DNA of 64,000 nucleotides from Cordylochernes scorpioides (lineage: Eukaryota > Arthropoda > Arachnida > Pseudoscorpiones > Chernetidae). This document shows positions 8,657 to 20,029 of this stretch, one piece after another; position 1 is the stretch's first letter; every line of letters begins with the position of its first letter. Made by a program: the position numbers and the translations under genes. The notes under the pieces were generated by a model. That model made no database searches. It was given only the letters and a program-made list of their open reading frames with translations, and was not told the DNA's origin. Where the stretch lies: positions 17,294,316 to 17,358,315 of the forward strand of contig CP092882.1 in the NCBI GenBank assembly GCA_030710605.1, given 5' to 3'.

Positions 8657-9730
8657 CTAGACGAATGACCCGGACAACGCCCGGGTTTACCCGATTAAAT
8701 GTTTTATTCAAACACTATTCGTTACTATTATAAATTTGGCGCCGTGGATGTCACTCTTGTGAAACGTCCCGCTCCAAACTTTACAGTCAGATTAGTTACG
8801 ATATACACATGTGTAAATCTTCAAATCGAGCGAGCGTCTATAAATATCTCGATTTAGATCAAGTATTCTAATTATTAAGCGAACACTATTATTAATAAAA
8901 TTTTGAGAAGATATCGATTTTAAACGTATTTATAACCTTGATAGAGGGCGCTGTTCGTGAGCTAAGTAGAATAATTTGAATATATATTTTTTATATTTAA
9001 TTTATATATAATATAAAATAGCCTATCGTTTTCCTCGTACTTTTTTTTACCTATGTATGGAAATCTTGGTACTGTAAAAAAAAAACTTTGCTTCAATAAT
9101 ATAAAAAAAAAACACCCAGGCTAAGTTTCGAACCAAGGTTGTGGAAATACGAAGCCGCACACCTAACCATTAAGCTACGCTTGGCATCATAAATATTCGC
9201 ATGCAAAGCTATTTCAGGCATTACATATTTCTAACGACCTTTTTGAAATAGGTTTTTGAAACATGGAAATTATAATACTTCAAATAAATAGAAATAGAGT
9301 GAACACAAATAAAACATACCAAATATTTCGAATTAGAGCAGTTATTTTAAACGGCGAATTAGATCAGTTATATCAAAAAATGGAAATATATAAATGAATA
9401 AAACATAACAAATATTTCAAGAGCAGTTATTATATAAATATTTATATTATATGTGTTATTAAGCGAACTATTATTAATAAAATATTGAGAAGATTTAGAT
9501 TTTAAACGTATTTATAACCTTTTAGTACTTGATAGAGGGCGCTGTTCGTGAGCTAAGTAGAATAATTTGAATATATAGTTTTAATAATTGATTTATATAT
9601 TTTTTAAAAATAGCCTATCGTCTTCCCCGTTATTTTTTACCTATGTATGGAAATTTTGGTTTGAATTAGTGAACTACTGCGAATTTGTATACCGGACATA
9701 CATACAAACATTCATTTTTATATATATAGA
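8657..9730 (-). mobile_element. Non-autonomous Helitron, 1.07 kb
   Basis: On the minus strand the element starts TCTATATATATAAAAATG at 9730 and ends with a GC-rich hairpin (CCCGGGCGTTGTCCGGG) followed by CTAG at 8660-8657. It sits between A and T, as Helitrons do. A block containing GATAGAGGGCGCTGTTCGTG occurs twice (about 8937-9075 and 9528-9660). No transposase frame is present. Related copies lie at 52336-52701 and 57309-57645. Confidence 0.75.
9119..9192 (-). pseudogene. Decayed tRNA-like sequence inside a Helitron
   Basis: The minus strand has an A-box-like TAGCTTAATGGTTAGG, a T-arm B box GGTTCGAAAC and a partly paired acceptor (CCAAGC with GCCTGG, one mismatch). A T run follows directly, as in a Pol III terminator. 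The T stem has a mismatch and the anticodon arm is not clear. It may be a tRNA pseudogene or a SINE head captured by the Helitron. Confidence 0.4.
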
Positions 9731-10145
9731 TATATAGGAGATAATGCATTATTTTCATTCTTCAAATGATAGCGGTCGAAAACAAACAGTTTAGATCGCT
9801 CGTCTGGAATTAAATAGCTGGAACAGTAAAAGGTCTATAAAATTCTGAAAACTTCTAGAAACCACAGTGGAGTGTCCACGTGAAGAAATTACTTTAATCC
9901 TGAGCCGGATAAAGGAGTTTATTGCGTCTTTCCTTGATGTATTGTTTCCGATTTAGCTAAAGTGTGGCTAAAGTGTCAGCTAGAGATAGCTTGGAGCTGC
10001 TCTGATGGCTTTATCTACTGATGACTTCCGACTGGGAATGAATTGGTTCAATTGACTGCCACTGTATTCAGTCCTGTGTGTGGGTGAAATCTCTCATAAA
10101 CATAAATTTATACTTATCTATACATTTCTTTCTTATATCATTAAT
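9731..10145. other. No recognisable feature
   Basis: Mixed-composition sequence. I find no ORF, RNA gene or repeat. Confidence 0.4.
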
Positions 10146-10480
10146 CTACTATAGTGTACTGGAGGTTGGTGGAGGAATGGTTTAAACTGTTGATTTTCAA
10201 CAGCAATGACCTAGGTTCGAATCCCGCATTGGACACTTTTTATTATTTAGAAAAAAGGTGCTTCAATGGCCCCCGATATTTGCAAAAATCCAACCCCACC
10301 AGCGAATGCAAGTAATCAAACGGGGCTCTGACACATTTGTAATTGCGAAGTCGAACTGCTTTTCACATGTGTAGATATGTGGTACACTTACAGTAAAAGT
10401 AGTCGCCAACTTCTACCCACCGTGATTATCATGGCCTGTACCACGCTAGATTCATATTCTAAAGAACGAGAAAGAGCTAA
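10146..10480 (+). mobile_element. tRNA-derived SINE
   Basis: A tRNA-like head with B box GGTTCGAATCC (10214-10224) is followed by a T-rich link and a unique body: AACCCCACCAGCGA, CAAACGGGGCTCTG, CACATGTGTAG, then CATGGCCTGTACCACG. Copies lie at 49876-50190 and 59738-59850. Body fragments lie at 41155-41245 and 55755-55830 (minus). Confidence 0.7.
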
Positions 10481-10583
10481 TAAAACCGAGCGAAAAAAAA
10501 TCCCAATTAAAAGATCTTACTACACAATAACTTAAACGTCAAATAGTTTTATTAATTAAAGTTCTATATGATGAACTTCAAGA

Positions 10584-10830
10584 GATGTTGGGTACTGTCT
10601 GAAATGACTAGGCCATAAGATAATCTACCAAGATAATGGATCAATTATGTAAAGTCAGATTTCTTGTATTGTAGATCCAATATGGCGGAGTAGAGAGGAT
10701 GTTGGGTACTGTAGGAAATCGGTTGAGTGGAACGATATTCTACCAAGATAATGGATCAATTATGTAAAGTCAGATTTCTTGTATTGTAGATCCAATAGGG
10801 CGGAGTAGAGAGGATGTTGGGTACTGTAGG
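10584..10830. repeat. Tandem repeat, period about 115 bp, about 2.3 copies
   Basis: GATGTTGGGTACTGT starts at 10584, 10698 and 10813. The blocks between share CCAAGATAATGGATC and TGTAGATCCAATA. Confidence 0.8.
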
Positions 10831-11031
10831 AAATCGGTTGTGTGTAACTATGAAAGACATCCAGGAATTCATGTAAATTATATATGACAAGCTAGAAAGA
10901 ATGTCCACGGAACATGGTATCGTTTCACAGAGTCTAGCAACAAGGGTGTAACCACTAGCCAGCATAATGGGAAAATTTAATTAAGCCATGGATTGTTACA
11001 GCGCATCCTCAGTGGAAATTCCATTTTCTGT

Positions 11032-11735
11032 TCTACCAATAGCGTACGTCGGTCGTGATAATCATGGAAAACATAAGTAAACCTTGCATAATCTCTGCAA
11101 CAGACAGGAAATAGGGATGTGCGAGCCATTTTACCACCAATAGCGTGCGTAGGTCGTGATAATCATGGATAGCAGAAGTAAACCTTGCATAATCTCTGCA
11201 ACAGACAGGAAAAAGGGATATGCGAGCTATTTTACCACCATTGGCGTGCGTAAGTCGTGATAATCATGGAAAACATAAGTATACCTTGCAGAATCTCTGC
11301 AACAGACAGGAAATAGGGATATGCGAGCCATTTTACCACCATTGGCGTGCGTAAGTTGTGATAATCATGGAAAACATAAGTATACCTTGCAGAATCTCTG
11401 CAACAGACAGGAAATAGGGATATGCGAGCCATTTTACCACCATTGGCGTGCGTAAGTCGTGATAATCATGGAAAACATAAGTTTACCTTTCAGAATCTCT
11501 GCAACAGACAGGAAATAGGGATAGCGAGCCATTTTACCACCAATAGCGTGCGTAGATCGTGATAATCATGGAAAACATAAGTTTACCTTTCAGAATCTCT
11601 GCAACAGACAGGAAATAGGGATAGCGAGCCATTTTACCACCAATAGCGTGCGTAGATCGTGATAATCATGGAAAACATAAGTTTACCTTTCAGAATATCT
11701 GCAACAGAAAGGAAATAGGGATATGTGAGCCATTT
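11032..11735. repeat. Satellite, period about 101 bp, 7 copies
   Basis: The landmark GTCGTGATAATCATGG recurs at 11052, 11153, 11254, 11355, 11456, 11556 and 11656. Each unit also has CTCTGCAACAGACAGGAAA. The last two intervals are 100 bp because one base is lost. Short minus-strand frames across it are artefacts of the repeat. Confidence 0.9.
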
Positions 11736-11954
11736 TCTAATGATTTTTTCAACTAACGATTTACTTCTGACCCTGAAGGGATACATAAGAGAAAAAAGAA
11801 GACAAAGAAGAATATAGACCAATGACCACAAGGACTGGAGTGTATAAAGCTTCAAACTGTTAAAGAGGAAGCCACAAGAAGTATGTAGACCAATGACCTC
11901 AAAGACAGAAGTGAAGTAAGCTACATGCTGCTAAAGAAAAAAGGACCAAGAGTA

Positions 11955-12120
11955 TCGGGATTAAGACAATAACTCTGAAAGATATTTGATACATAGTGAC
12001 CTTTATTGAAGTCACGAGATAACCAAGTGTGAACAAAATTGTCTGTGTCTCCTTAAAAAAAAAAATAGACGACCAGTGACATCAATTACTTTCCACTTCC
12101 TTAAGTTTTGTCCATAGTGT
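11955..12120 (+). mobile_element. Degenerate Tc1-like MITE fragment
   Basis: It contains CAATAACTCTGAAAGATAT, GAGATAACCAAGTGTGAAC and a terminal CCTTAAGTTTTGTCCAT, shared with the better MITEs at 22630-22838 and 25762-26055. The left inverted repeat is not visible. Confidence 0.5.
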
Positions 12121-12159
12121 TTATATAAATCGTAACCGTTCCAATTGATGAGATGAAGT

Positions 12160-12457
12160 TTCGATCCTCGTGGTCACTATTTTTGCCGCCTTGGGGCTTC
12201 GGGCTCTAGGTGTGCTTGGTGCGTCCTTGGTTCCTTCGCAGGCGGCGCGCTGTACCAGATTCGGCGGGCTGTTTGCACTTGTGTCGTCTAGATGTTGTCC
12301 TGTGTCTTTTTATGTGCCTTAAAAAGCTTACCTGAAAGCTTGTAGAAGGCGGAATAATTGATACCCGTTCCAATTGATGAGAGAAGATTACTTTTATAAT
12401 CTTTCCATTTTTTATGTAAATAACTTCATGTATATATATATATTGTTTGCTTTTCAT
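12160..12457 (-). other. GC-rich island with basic 83-codon frame, unrecognised
   Basis: 12180-12300 is clearly GC-richer than its surroundings. The minus frame 12457-12206 ends in a strongly basic tail with RHIKRHRTTSRRHKC. No known domain is evident. It may be the end of a retroelement or of an old gene. I do not assign a function. Confidence 0.25.
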
Positions 12458-12459
12458 CT

Positions 12460-13540
12460 TTATATCGTTATTAATAATATATTAAATATAAAATTATACA
12501 CAATATTGTGTCCTTTAAATATATTTTAACACAGTAATATTATATCTAAAATATATAAATAAATTATTCTAATTCTAAAATAATAATTTAATTAATTTTG
12601 ACCATTAAGAGAGATAGCATCAAACGATATTTTTAAATACAAATAATTCAAATTTTAAAAGATCGTCTGACATTAATGATTATTCTATATTCATCAAATT
12701 CACAGAAGCTCGGGAAGATTTTTCTCATTTTGATGTCAGAGGGAATATATCAGATAAATGAACCAAACGACTGTTATCACCAAAAGATAGCGCGACTGCG
12801 GTTCGCCTGCTAGCTAATTATGCTTTCCAATTGGCGGGGTGAGTCAAGGCGTTGCCATGGTAACGCCCTCTATGTCAACTCTTCCCGATCGCAAGATGAA
12901 ATCTTGTTTAACCGCATCTCTTCACTGCTATCGTCTGCATTTTATTTGTATATATACCGAATTAAATAAGAATTTTAAAATATATATTTTTAATTGAAAG
13001 CACACGACATTGGTTAATGTTATTTCTGTTATATATAGAGTGTGTTATGAAAAGAGAGATATAAATAAAATATTAATTAAAAAGTAAATTAAAATAAATA
13101 TTCACTGAATAATTTATTTATTCTGATGCTTTATCATCATTACTTCTTTTAATAAACATGCTGTGTCTTTATGTAAATAAGGCGTGTTTGATTTTTCTCG
13201 AAATATGCAAATCGTTTTGTTTTCCTTTCTGAAATTTCTTTCTTCATTTTATTTACATGACATAATCTGGGTAAGCTAGAACGATTCCCATAAGCGTAGG
13301 CCTAAAATCTTGGATACTTCTTAACGTAATGTTTTTTTTTATAGATTCAATCAGAATAAATCATTTTTGATTATATTAATATAATTAATATAATATAATG
13401 GTTATTTATCAGATAGGTTGTTCATTGAAGATTTTACTGTATTACCTCCCTCTCAAGAGAATTATATGAAAGTTCATAACACTGTTATATAAAATTGTGC
13501 TAGCTTTCACATTTTTCTCGTAATATACTGTAACTTTAAA
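12460..13540. other. AT-rich, no recognisable feature
   Basis: No ORF or named repeat is seen. 12795-12900 is locally GC-richer (GTTGCCATGGTAACGCC), without a coding signature. Confidence 0.4.
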
Positions 13541-13549
13541 AACAAAAAA

Positions 13550-13745
13550 GGGCATATCCTGACCTTTCATATGAGAATTTTTGATGGCAGAGGGCCATCA
13601 AGTGATACAAAAATCAACTAAACGTTGATTTAACTTGTTCCATGATATTTGGCCAACCCAATTTATTGATAAATCAAGAAAAGCCCAAGAAAAATGTTGG
13701 CCCTTTTCAGTGTGGGCAATTGCACCTCAGCGAACAAATATTTGA
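13550..13745 (-). mobile_element. Diverged family 1 hammerhead element
   Basis: It keeps the family order: AAGGGCATATCC at its 3' end, ATTTGGCCAA, TTGATAAATCAAG and a 5' CTGAGGTGCAA. The ribozyme boxes are broken: CTGAAAA replaces CTGATGA and GAAA is no longer next to stem II. It is an old, inactive relative of 787-965. Confidence 0.5.
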
Positions 13746-14139
13746 TCTAAGCAGGTTCCTGAGAAATCAAGAAATAGGTATTTAATATCAAATTTGCGTA
13801 AATACACACTATTCCACTTTCTATTATCTTCCCATTTTTTCACATATTGTTATATATAAGCTTTCTTCCTGAGCATAAAATTGAGTGGAGAACAAGAATA
13901 CTTTTTTTCTCAATCTGAAGAAGAACTCTTTCAAAACGGGGGCCTCCTAAGCTATAAATGTAAATATGCATATATATTCCTCATATATATTATCCAATTT
14001 ATCATATTTACAAAATGTAAATCATGAACTGTTGACTGAGGTCAATGAAATAATCAAATTTGTTCCTATAAATGAAAGTTTTTTTTTCTTACACACATAT
14101 ACACTCATAAACAAAACTTGAAGTAGTTTTATATTTTGA

Positions 14140-14268
14140 TTTTGCCAGTCGTCTCTTTTTTGAAGGAGATAGCTGTAAATATCTTTCAGAGTTATTGTAT
14201 GAATCCCGATATACATGGTAAAAGGTACAGCTTCCTTAAGTTTTGTCCATGAGTATATAGTAATACAA
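14140..14268 (-). mobile_element. Tc1-like MITE fragment
   Basis: It carries TATCTTTCAGAGTTATTG, ATCCCGATATACATG and the terminus CCTTAAGTTTTGTCCATGAG seen at 26035-26055. The other end is missing. Confidence 0.5.
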
Positions 14269-14724
14269 ATACCTCCCTATACAATCTTTGACCGAGATAT
14301 CCGCAGACCTCCCTCGAACAATAAAAAATCAATTAGCACCCACCCACCTCTTATCAGCGGACATGACCGGAATATTCTCTGTTTGAGTGAGAGAGGTTGT
14401 ACGTATTGAATTGCGATTCCCTTTCTATTCAAGTCTAAATGACAAAATTATGTTTTTGTAAAAACCTCAATGATATATTTTCTACCGAACTTTTGACGCC
14501 TTACTACATAAATAATTCAAACTGTTGATTTTTTAATTCTGTGTTTAATACTTTAAAAAATATTTATAAACGTATATAGAGAACATATTAATACCCTAGT
14601 TTTTAAAATAAACATGGAAGTAGAAGAGAGAAGAGTGTGGGCAGTTAAAGAGATGTTGGCAAGGGGGTAAAATATTGATTTTTTGAAAAAAATGAAAATA
14701 AATGTGCATCAAAATAGATTGATA

Positions 14725-16440
14725 TGGGTTTGGGAAGATGCATGAATGTGAATGTGGGTAAAGAAAAGAGGTGGGCGTGGGAATATAGATTTTGGCGTGA
14801 GAAGACAAAGAGATGTGGGCGTGGGAATATAGATATGGGCGTGAGATAACAAAGGAATGTGGGCGTGGGAATATAGATTTGGGCGTGAGAAGACAAAGTA
14901 AGGTGGGCGTGGGAATATAGATATGGGCGTGAGAAGACAAAGGGATGAGGGCGTGGGAATATAGATATGGACGTGAGAAGACAAAGAGAGGTGGGCGTGG
15001 GAATATAGATATGGGCGTGAGATAACAAAGGAATGTGGGCGTGAGAATATAGATATGGGCGTGAGATAACAAAGGAATGTGGACGTGGGAATATAGTTAT
15101 GGGCGTGAGATAACAAAGGAATGTGGGCGTGGGAATATAGATATGGGCGTGAGGAAACAAAGGGATGTGGGCGTGAGAATATAGATATGGGCGTGAGATA
15201 ACAAAGGAATGTGGACGTGGGAATATAGATATGGGCGTGAGATAACAAAGGAAAGTTGGCGTGGGAATATAGATATGGGCGTGGGAATATAGATATGGGC
15301 GTGAGGAAACAAAGGGATGTGGGCGTGGGAATATAGATTAGGGCGTGAGGAAAGAAAGTGAGGTGGGCGTGGGAATATAGATATGGGCGTGAGATAACAA
15401 AGGAATGTGGACGTGGGAATATAGATTTGGGCGTGGGAATGTAGATTTGGGCGTGGGAATATAGATATGGGCGTGGGAATATAGATATGGGCGTGAGGAA
15501 ACAAAGGGATGTGGGCGTGGGAATATAGATTAGGGCGTGAGGAAACAAAGTGAGGTGGGCGTGGGAATATAGATATGGGCGTGAGATAACAAAGGAATGT
15601 GGGCGTGGGAATATAGATTTGGGCGTGGGAATGTAGATTTGGGCGTGAGAAGACAAAGGGATGTGGGCGAGGGAATATAGATATGGGCGTGAGATAACAA
15701 AGGAATATGGGCGTGGGAATATAGATATGGGCGTGGGTATGTAGATTTGGGCGTGAGAAGACAAATATATGTGAATTTGGGAAAACAAATGTGGGTGTGG
15801 GAAAACAAAGAGGTGTGGGAAAACAAATGTGGGTGCGGGAAAACAAAGAGGTGTGGGAAAACAAATGTGGGTGCGGGAAAACAAAGAGGTGTGGAAAAAC
15901 AAACAAATGTGGATGTGGGAAAACAAAGAGGTGTGGGAAAACAAATAGATGTGGATGTGGGAGAACAAAGAGGTGTGGGGAAACAAATAAATGTGGATGT
16001 GGGAAAACAAAGAGGTGTGGGAAAACAAATAGATGTGGATGTGGGAAAACAAAGAGGTGTGGGGAAACAAATAAATGTGGATGTGGGAAAACAAATAAAT
16101 GTGGATGTGTGAAAACAAAGAGGTGTGGGAAAACAAATAAATGTGGATGTGGGAAAACAAAGAGGCGTGGGAAAACAAATAAATGTGGATGTGGGAAAAC
16201 AAAGAGGTGTGGGAAAACAAATAAATGTGGATGTGGGAAAACAAAGAGGCGTAGGAAAACAAATAAATGTGGATGTGGGAAAACAAAGAGGTGTGGGTGC
16301 GGGAAAAGAAATGTGGGTGTGGAAAACAAAGAGGTGTGAAAAAATAACAAAATTTTGGCGTGGAAAAACAAAGATGTGTGGGAATAAGAAGAAATTTGGG
16401 TGTGGGGAAAACAAAAGGTGTGGGAAAACAAAGAGATATG
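14725..16440. repeat. G-rich minisatellite, two related unit types
   Basis: From 14725 to about 15770 the plus strand repeats a 44-bp unit made of GTGGGCGTGGGAATATAGAT and GGGCGTGAGATAACAAAGG. From there to 16440 it changes to a 42-bp unit with GTGGATGTGGGAAAACAAAG and GTGTGGGAAAACAAAT. The units contain few stop codons, so long frames stay open (up to 615 codons on the minus strand in overlapping frames, and up to 182 on the plus strand). These encode only Pro/His/Phe/Ser-rich or Gly/Lys/Cys-rich repeats, and I do not call genes. Confidence 0.85.
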
Positions 16441-16539
16441 GAAGCTGGGAAGTGGGTCATGTGGGTCGATGGCGTAGGAAGATCCATCATGTGAAGAATG
16501 GAGGAAGTCTGAGAGGTGATGTGAGATAGTATGCAGGGT

Positions 16540-17220
16540 GTGATAAATTGTTCCACTCTAGATTCTACTCGTTGATTGGCTGCTGTGTCTACACCTCGGC
16601 AATTTGATTGGAAAATTGTTAGATAGAATAGAGGGGTGATAAATTGTCATACTCTATATTCTTCTCGTTGATTGGCTGCTACTTCTAAACCTCTGGAATT
16701 TGATTGGACAATTATTTGATAGAATGTAAGTGTGATAAATTGTACCGCTCTATATTCTTCTCGTTTATTGGCTGCCATGTCGAAACCTCTGGAATTCGAT
16801 TGGATAATTGTTAAGTAGAATAGAGACGGGTGTGATAGATTGTCACACTGGAAATTCGGCTCGTTGATTGGCTGTGGCATCCCTTTCTCGTTTATTTGAT
16901 TGGACAATTATTGATGGTATAAATAAGATTGACGCACACGCTCTATATTCTGCTTGTTTATTGGTTGAAGTATTCTGATCTCTGTAATTTGATTGAATAA
17001 ATAGTTATAATTGAGGGACTTGTTAGATTTACCCACTTTAAATTCTTCTCGTTTATTGGCTGCTGTATCTAAACCTCGAGAATTTGATTGGGTGTTTATA
17101 TACGAACGTATAAAATACCAAGCCATATATTCCAAAAATCCTGCGACTCTAATGAAAAACAAAACATTATCGATAAATTACGCATTCTATATTTTGCTCG
17201 TTTATTGGGGTACATGAGAA
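16540..17220. repeat. Tandem repeat, period about 97 bp, CCAAT-rich
   Basis: The landmark CTCGTTGATTGGCTG or CTCGTTTATTGGCTG appears near 16567, 16664, 16760, 16859, 16951, 17048 and 17195. Most units contain two ATTGG (reverse CCAAT) boxes, one in GATTGGCTG and one in TTTGATTGG. The last units are degenerate. Confidence 0.75.
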
Positions 17221-17569
17221 TAACCAAGCCATACCATGCAATTCTTTGCTGAGGCATTTTCAAATATCTAAAATGTGTTTAAATAGAGGTACGCAAAGTA
17301 GGAATCTTTTTAAACGGTTCAATAAAACCTCTCCTGAGCGACCATAATCTCTTATAGAAGTTTCGGTTGTATTAGCATTTTAATATAAAGCCAACTCTAT
17401 TACATATTCTACCTTCAAAGATGTATGAGCTACCAATCTTAAAGAAAATGGGCTGATGAAATTTCAACAAAACCTGGATAAGTAAATATGTAAATTAATT
17501 ATATGGCAATAACCTGCCATCTTTATATAAGAAATTAAGCACGAATGTTTAATTTGCACATAAAACCTC

Positions 17570-17790
17570 CTTCTACTGTCCTTACTGCGATACAAATATT
17601 GGGAGGGGTTGGTTTATCAGTGGTGAATCCTCCTTGCAGTTTCGCTTATTTAATCTACCAGACCGTTTTTTAGAGCTCTAATACTATATTGTGCGATTCT
17701 GTTTATATATGCTGCGCTGAAGTGTGGAAACTGAGTTATGGTTTTTTATCAAACTATGATATTCATGCACCAAAAGAGGCATCACTTCTA
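17570..17790 (-). mobile_element. Short element with permuted-HHR motif, decayed copy
   Basis: The minus strand has GCGAAACTGC, TTCACCACTGAT and GCAGTAAGGACAGTAGAA in the order typical of the family. The CTGATGA box and helix 1 are lost. Confidence 0.5.
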
Positions 17791-17894
17791 TTAAAATACA
17801 TTAAATCAATTCCATTTGGTTCATCATCCTAGTATAGAATGTTTAAAAGGAGATAAAGAATACGCCTTAACAGCAGTTTTGACAAATTCAGTCA

Positions 17895-17950
17895 AAAAGC
17901 CAACCTGTATCACATGATTTCGGGATATAGCCCTCATCAGTACATGGAAG
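17895..17950 (-). ncRNA. Hammerhead-like motif, weak stem I
   Basis: The minus strand has CTGATGA (17940-17934), GGG-CTATAT-CCC (stem II, 3 bp), GAAA (17921-17918) and TCATGTGA. Core boxes and spacing fit a hammerhead. I cannot pair a convincing stem I around the expected cleavage site, so it may be inactive. Confidence 0.5.
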
Positions 17951-17969
17951 ACATCGATTTTATAATACA

Positions 17970-18222
17970 AGGTATGTCCCATAAGTTCCCGGACTGGGTC
18001 CATAAAAAATAACTAAAAATGTAAATAAAGTTGACTGTGTATTATAGAAAAAATATCTGGCAACACGGTGGTACCAATATTGAGGCGATACGTGCGCGCG
18101 CGCCAAAGTCATTCTGATTTATTTAAAGGTTACACCTAGCGCTGCGGCGATTTTACGATGGAACAAAAATTGAAGCAGAAGAGCTTGTATCCTACGAGAG
18201 AGGTCATGAAATTGATCCAATT
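17970..18222 (+). pseudogene. Possible mariner-type transposon 5' fragment
   Basis: A terminal-repeat-like start (GGTATGTCCCATAAGTTCCC) is followed by leader sequence and an ATG at about 18159 beginning MEQKLKQKSLYPTREVMKL. The frame is cut by the fold-back at 18223. The placement of terminus, leader and start resembles mariner elements. No transposase domain is long enough to confirm this. Confidence 0.35.
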
Positions 18223-18465
18223 AGTTAAACATAATTTATTTACATATACCAATAGAGACACCTCTCTCGTCAAACCCTAACGCAACGTTATGTCGTATTC
18301 CTGCCTTTAAAAAATTGGCTCTTGCCATTTTACTAGCTTAAAAACCTTTTTGCATAATGGCAAGGGCCAATTTTCAGGCAGGAATTCAACATAACGTTGC
18401 TTGAGGGTTTAACAGGAGTGGTGTCTCTTTAGGTATAATAATAAACTATGTTTAACTATCTGTAC
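18223..18465. repeat. Fold-back element, arms about 110 bp
   Basis: The left arm (TTAGTTAAACATAAT, GAGACACCTCTC, CGCAACGTTATG, GGCTCTTGCC) is matched in reverse by 18345-18465 (GGCAAGGGCC, CATAACGTTGC, GGTGTCTCT, ATGTTTAACTA). Confidence 0.8.
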
Positions 18466-18479
18466 CAAGATGTAAAAAC

Positions 18480-18494
18480 GGAGGGGGGGGGGGG
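18480..18494 (+). repeat. G homopolymer run
   Basis: About 13 G in a row. Similar runs lie at 59437 and 61210-61226. Confidence 0.9.
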
Positions 18495-18599
18495 TAGGTA
18501 ACATAATGGCCGTTGAACGCCCCCTAGATATCGTGGTTGCCATGGTAACGAGAAGGTTCAGCGACCTAAAGATGGAGACCCCCCCTGCACCTCCAAACA

Positions 18600-19540
18600 A
18601 TCATCCGATTGGTGCATTCTTCTACTAGGTGTGATGATGATAAATCCTTTCAGTGAATATTTTATTATATCTTCTGCTATTTTCTCTCTTTAAGAGAGAT
18701 TGCGAATCTTTTTTTTTTATTTCTCCACTAGATGTGTCGACTTGAATAAATAAAGATTTGATGTGTTTGTGTCATTTATGGAGAATATAAAATCTTAAAT
18801 AGCATGTTGAATTTCTCTATTTTATATATCTATTTTTTATCATGAAGGAAAAGTGTATTATTTTGTAAAAAAAAAAGACTAGCAGGAATATTTTTAATTC
18901 GCTTGGAATTTGTTTTTTTTTTTTCACCATTACTATTACACTTTTTAAAAATGTACAGATTTTATATATGTATGTGTTTTTGTGTGTATGAGAGAAGGTA
19001 GGAAGAAATGTATAGGAGTCGCTTAGAAACATTTATACGAGTCGATTAGAAAACAAACCTTCGTTGTCTTTTGATATTTTCTTAATTTTATAAAAATGGA
19101 ATAATTAATATTATTCTTAATCAATAAAGTTCTTCGATCAATAATTTTTTTTCGAAAACAGTGATTTCATATACTTTCCTAATCAAAAAATTAATACACC
19201 CAAAACTTTAAAAATTTAATGTATCAGAAAGCTTTAATTTTTCTCATTTTTTTACGGTAAAGACAGCATAGATAGAGCTCCTATACTCCAGACAGCACAG
19301 AACCCAACAACAAGCCTCCAGGTCATATATTTTATATAGAGTTTTTAATACCACCAGGAAAATACAAAGAAGTTTCAATAATTGCAAAATCGTCTCAAAA
19401 GCTTTTTTACGAACTAATCACCTGATTTAAATTTCAATAAACGTTGTTACAAAGATAACCTTAAATATAGTCGGCAATTATCATTTATAACTTTATCAAA
19501 ATTCTAAACTATTATAGACGGGTATGATTCTTTTTAAAAT
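18600..19540. other. AT-rich, no recognisable feature
   Basis: Homopolymer T and A runs and short chance frames only. Confidence 0.4.
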
Positions 19541-19544
19541 AAAA

Positions 19545-19850
19545 CAATTTCTACTGTCCCTACTGCAAGGGAAAAATTAATGGGAGGGCCTGGCTCATCA
19601 GTGGTGAACCCTCCCAGCGGTTTCGCCAGTTTAATCTACCATTCTTTTTAAAATAAAACAATTTCTACTGCACTTACTGCAATGGAAAATTAATGGGAGG
19701 GCCTGATTATAAATATATAATATGCTTCGAGCAATCGCTCTTCCACACATAGGCATTTGCAGTAAGGGCAGTAGAAATTATTTTATTTAAAAAAGAATCA
19801 TACGCGTCTATAATAGTTTAGAATTTTGATAACAGATGGCGCGCTAATGC
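19545..19850 (-). mobile_element. Permuted-HHR short element, one intact motif plus fragments
   Basis: The 48-nt motif at 19582-19629 (minus) is intact: CTGGC, GAAACCGCT, GGGAGGG, TTCACCACTGATGA, GCCAG, G, CCCTCCC. A second partial copy (19640-19705) and an inverted 3' part (19750-19850, ending near ACAGATGGCGCGC) follow. Confidence 0.65.
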
Positions 19851-20029
19851 ATTATAATTTATAACTTTATAGATCTTTTTATTTGGTATCTAATAAATCT
19901 CTTTGGCTACCTAATATTTATTTTAAGTCGAAGATAAACTCAAAATTGTACCAGAAGAAAACTAGTTTTATCTTTCTCTTAGAATAGTCGTGCTAATAAA
20001 ATAAAAGAAATTTTCGTTAGAATATGTAA

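Noticed and set aside
11032-11735. Regular repeats considered as a CRISPR array
   Set aside because: The genome is eukaryotic, the whole 101-bp unit repeats with no unique spacers, and no cas-like gene is nearby.
14596-16556. Very long minus-strand reading frames (up to 615 codons) encoding Pro/His/Phe/Ser repeats
   Set aside because: They are the translation of a minisatellite whose units contain few stops. Overlapping frames on both strands are open across the same array, and no domain or gene structure is present.
17895-17950. Full hammerhead call
   Set aside because: Core boxes are present but no stem I pairs at the position required by the triplet, so I list it only as hammerhead-like.
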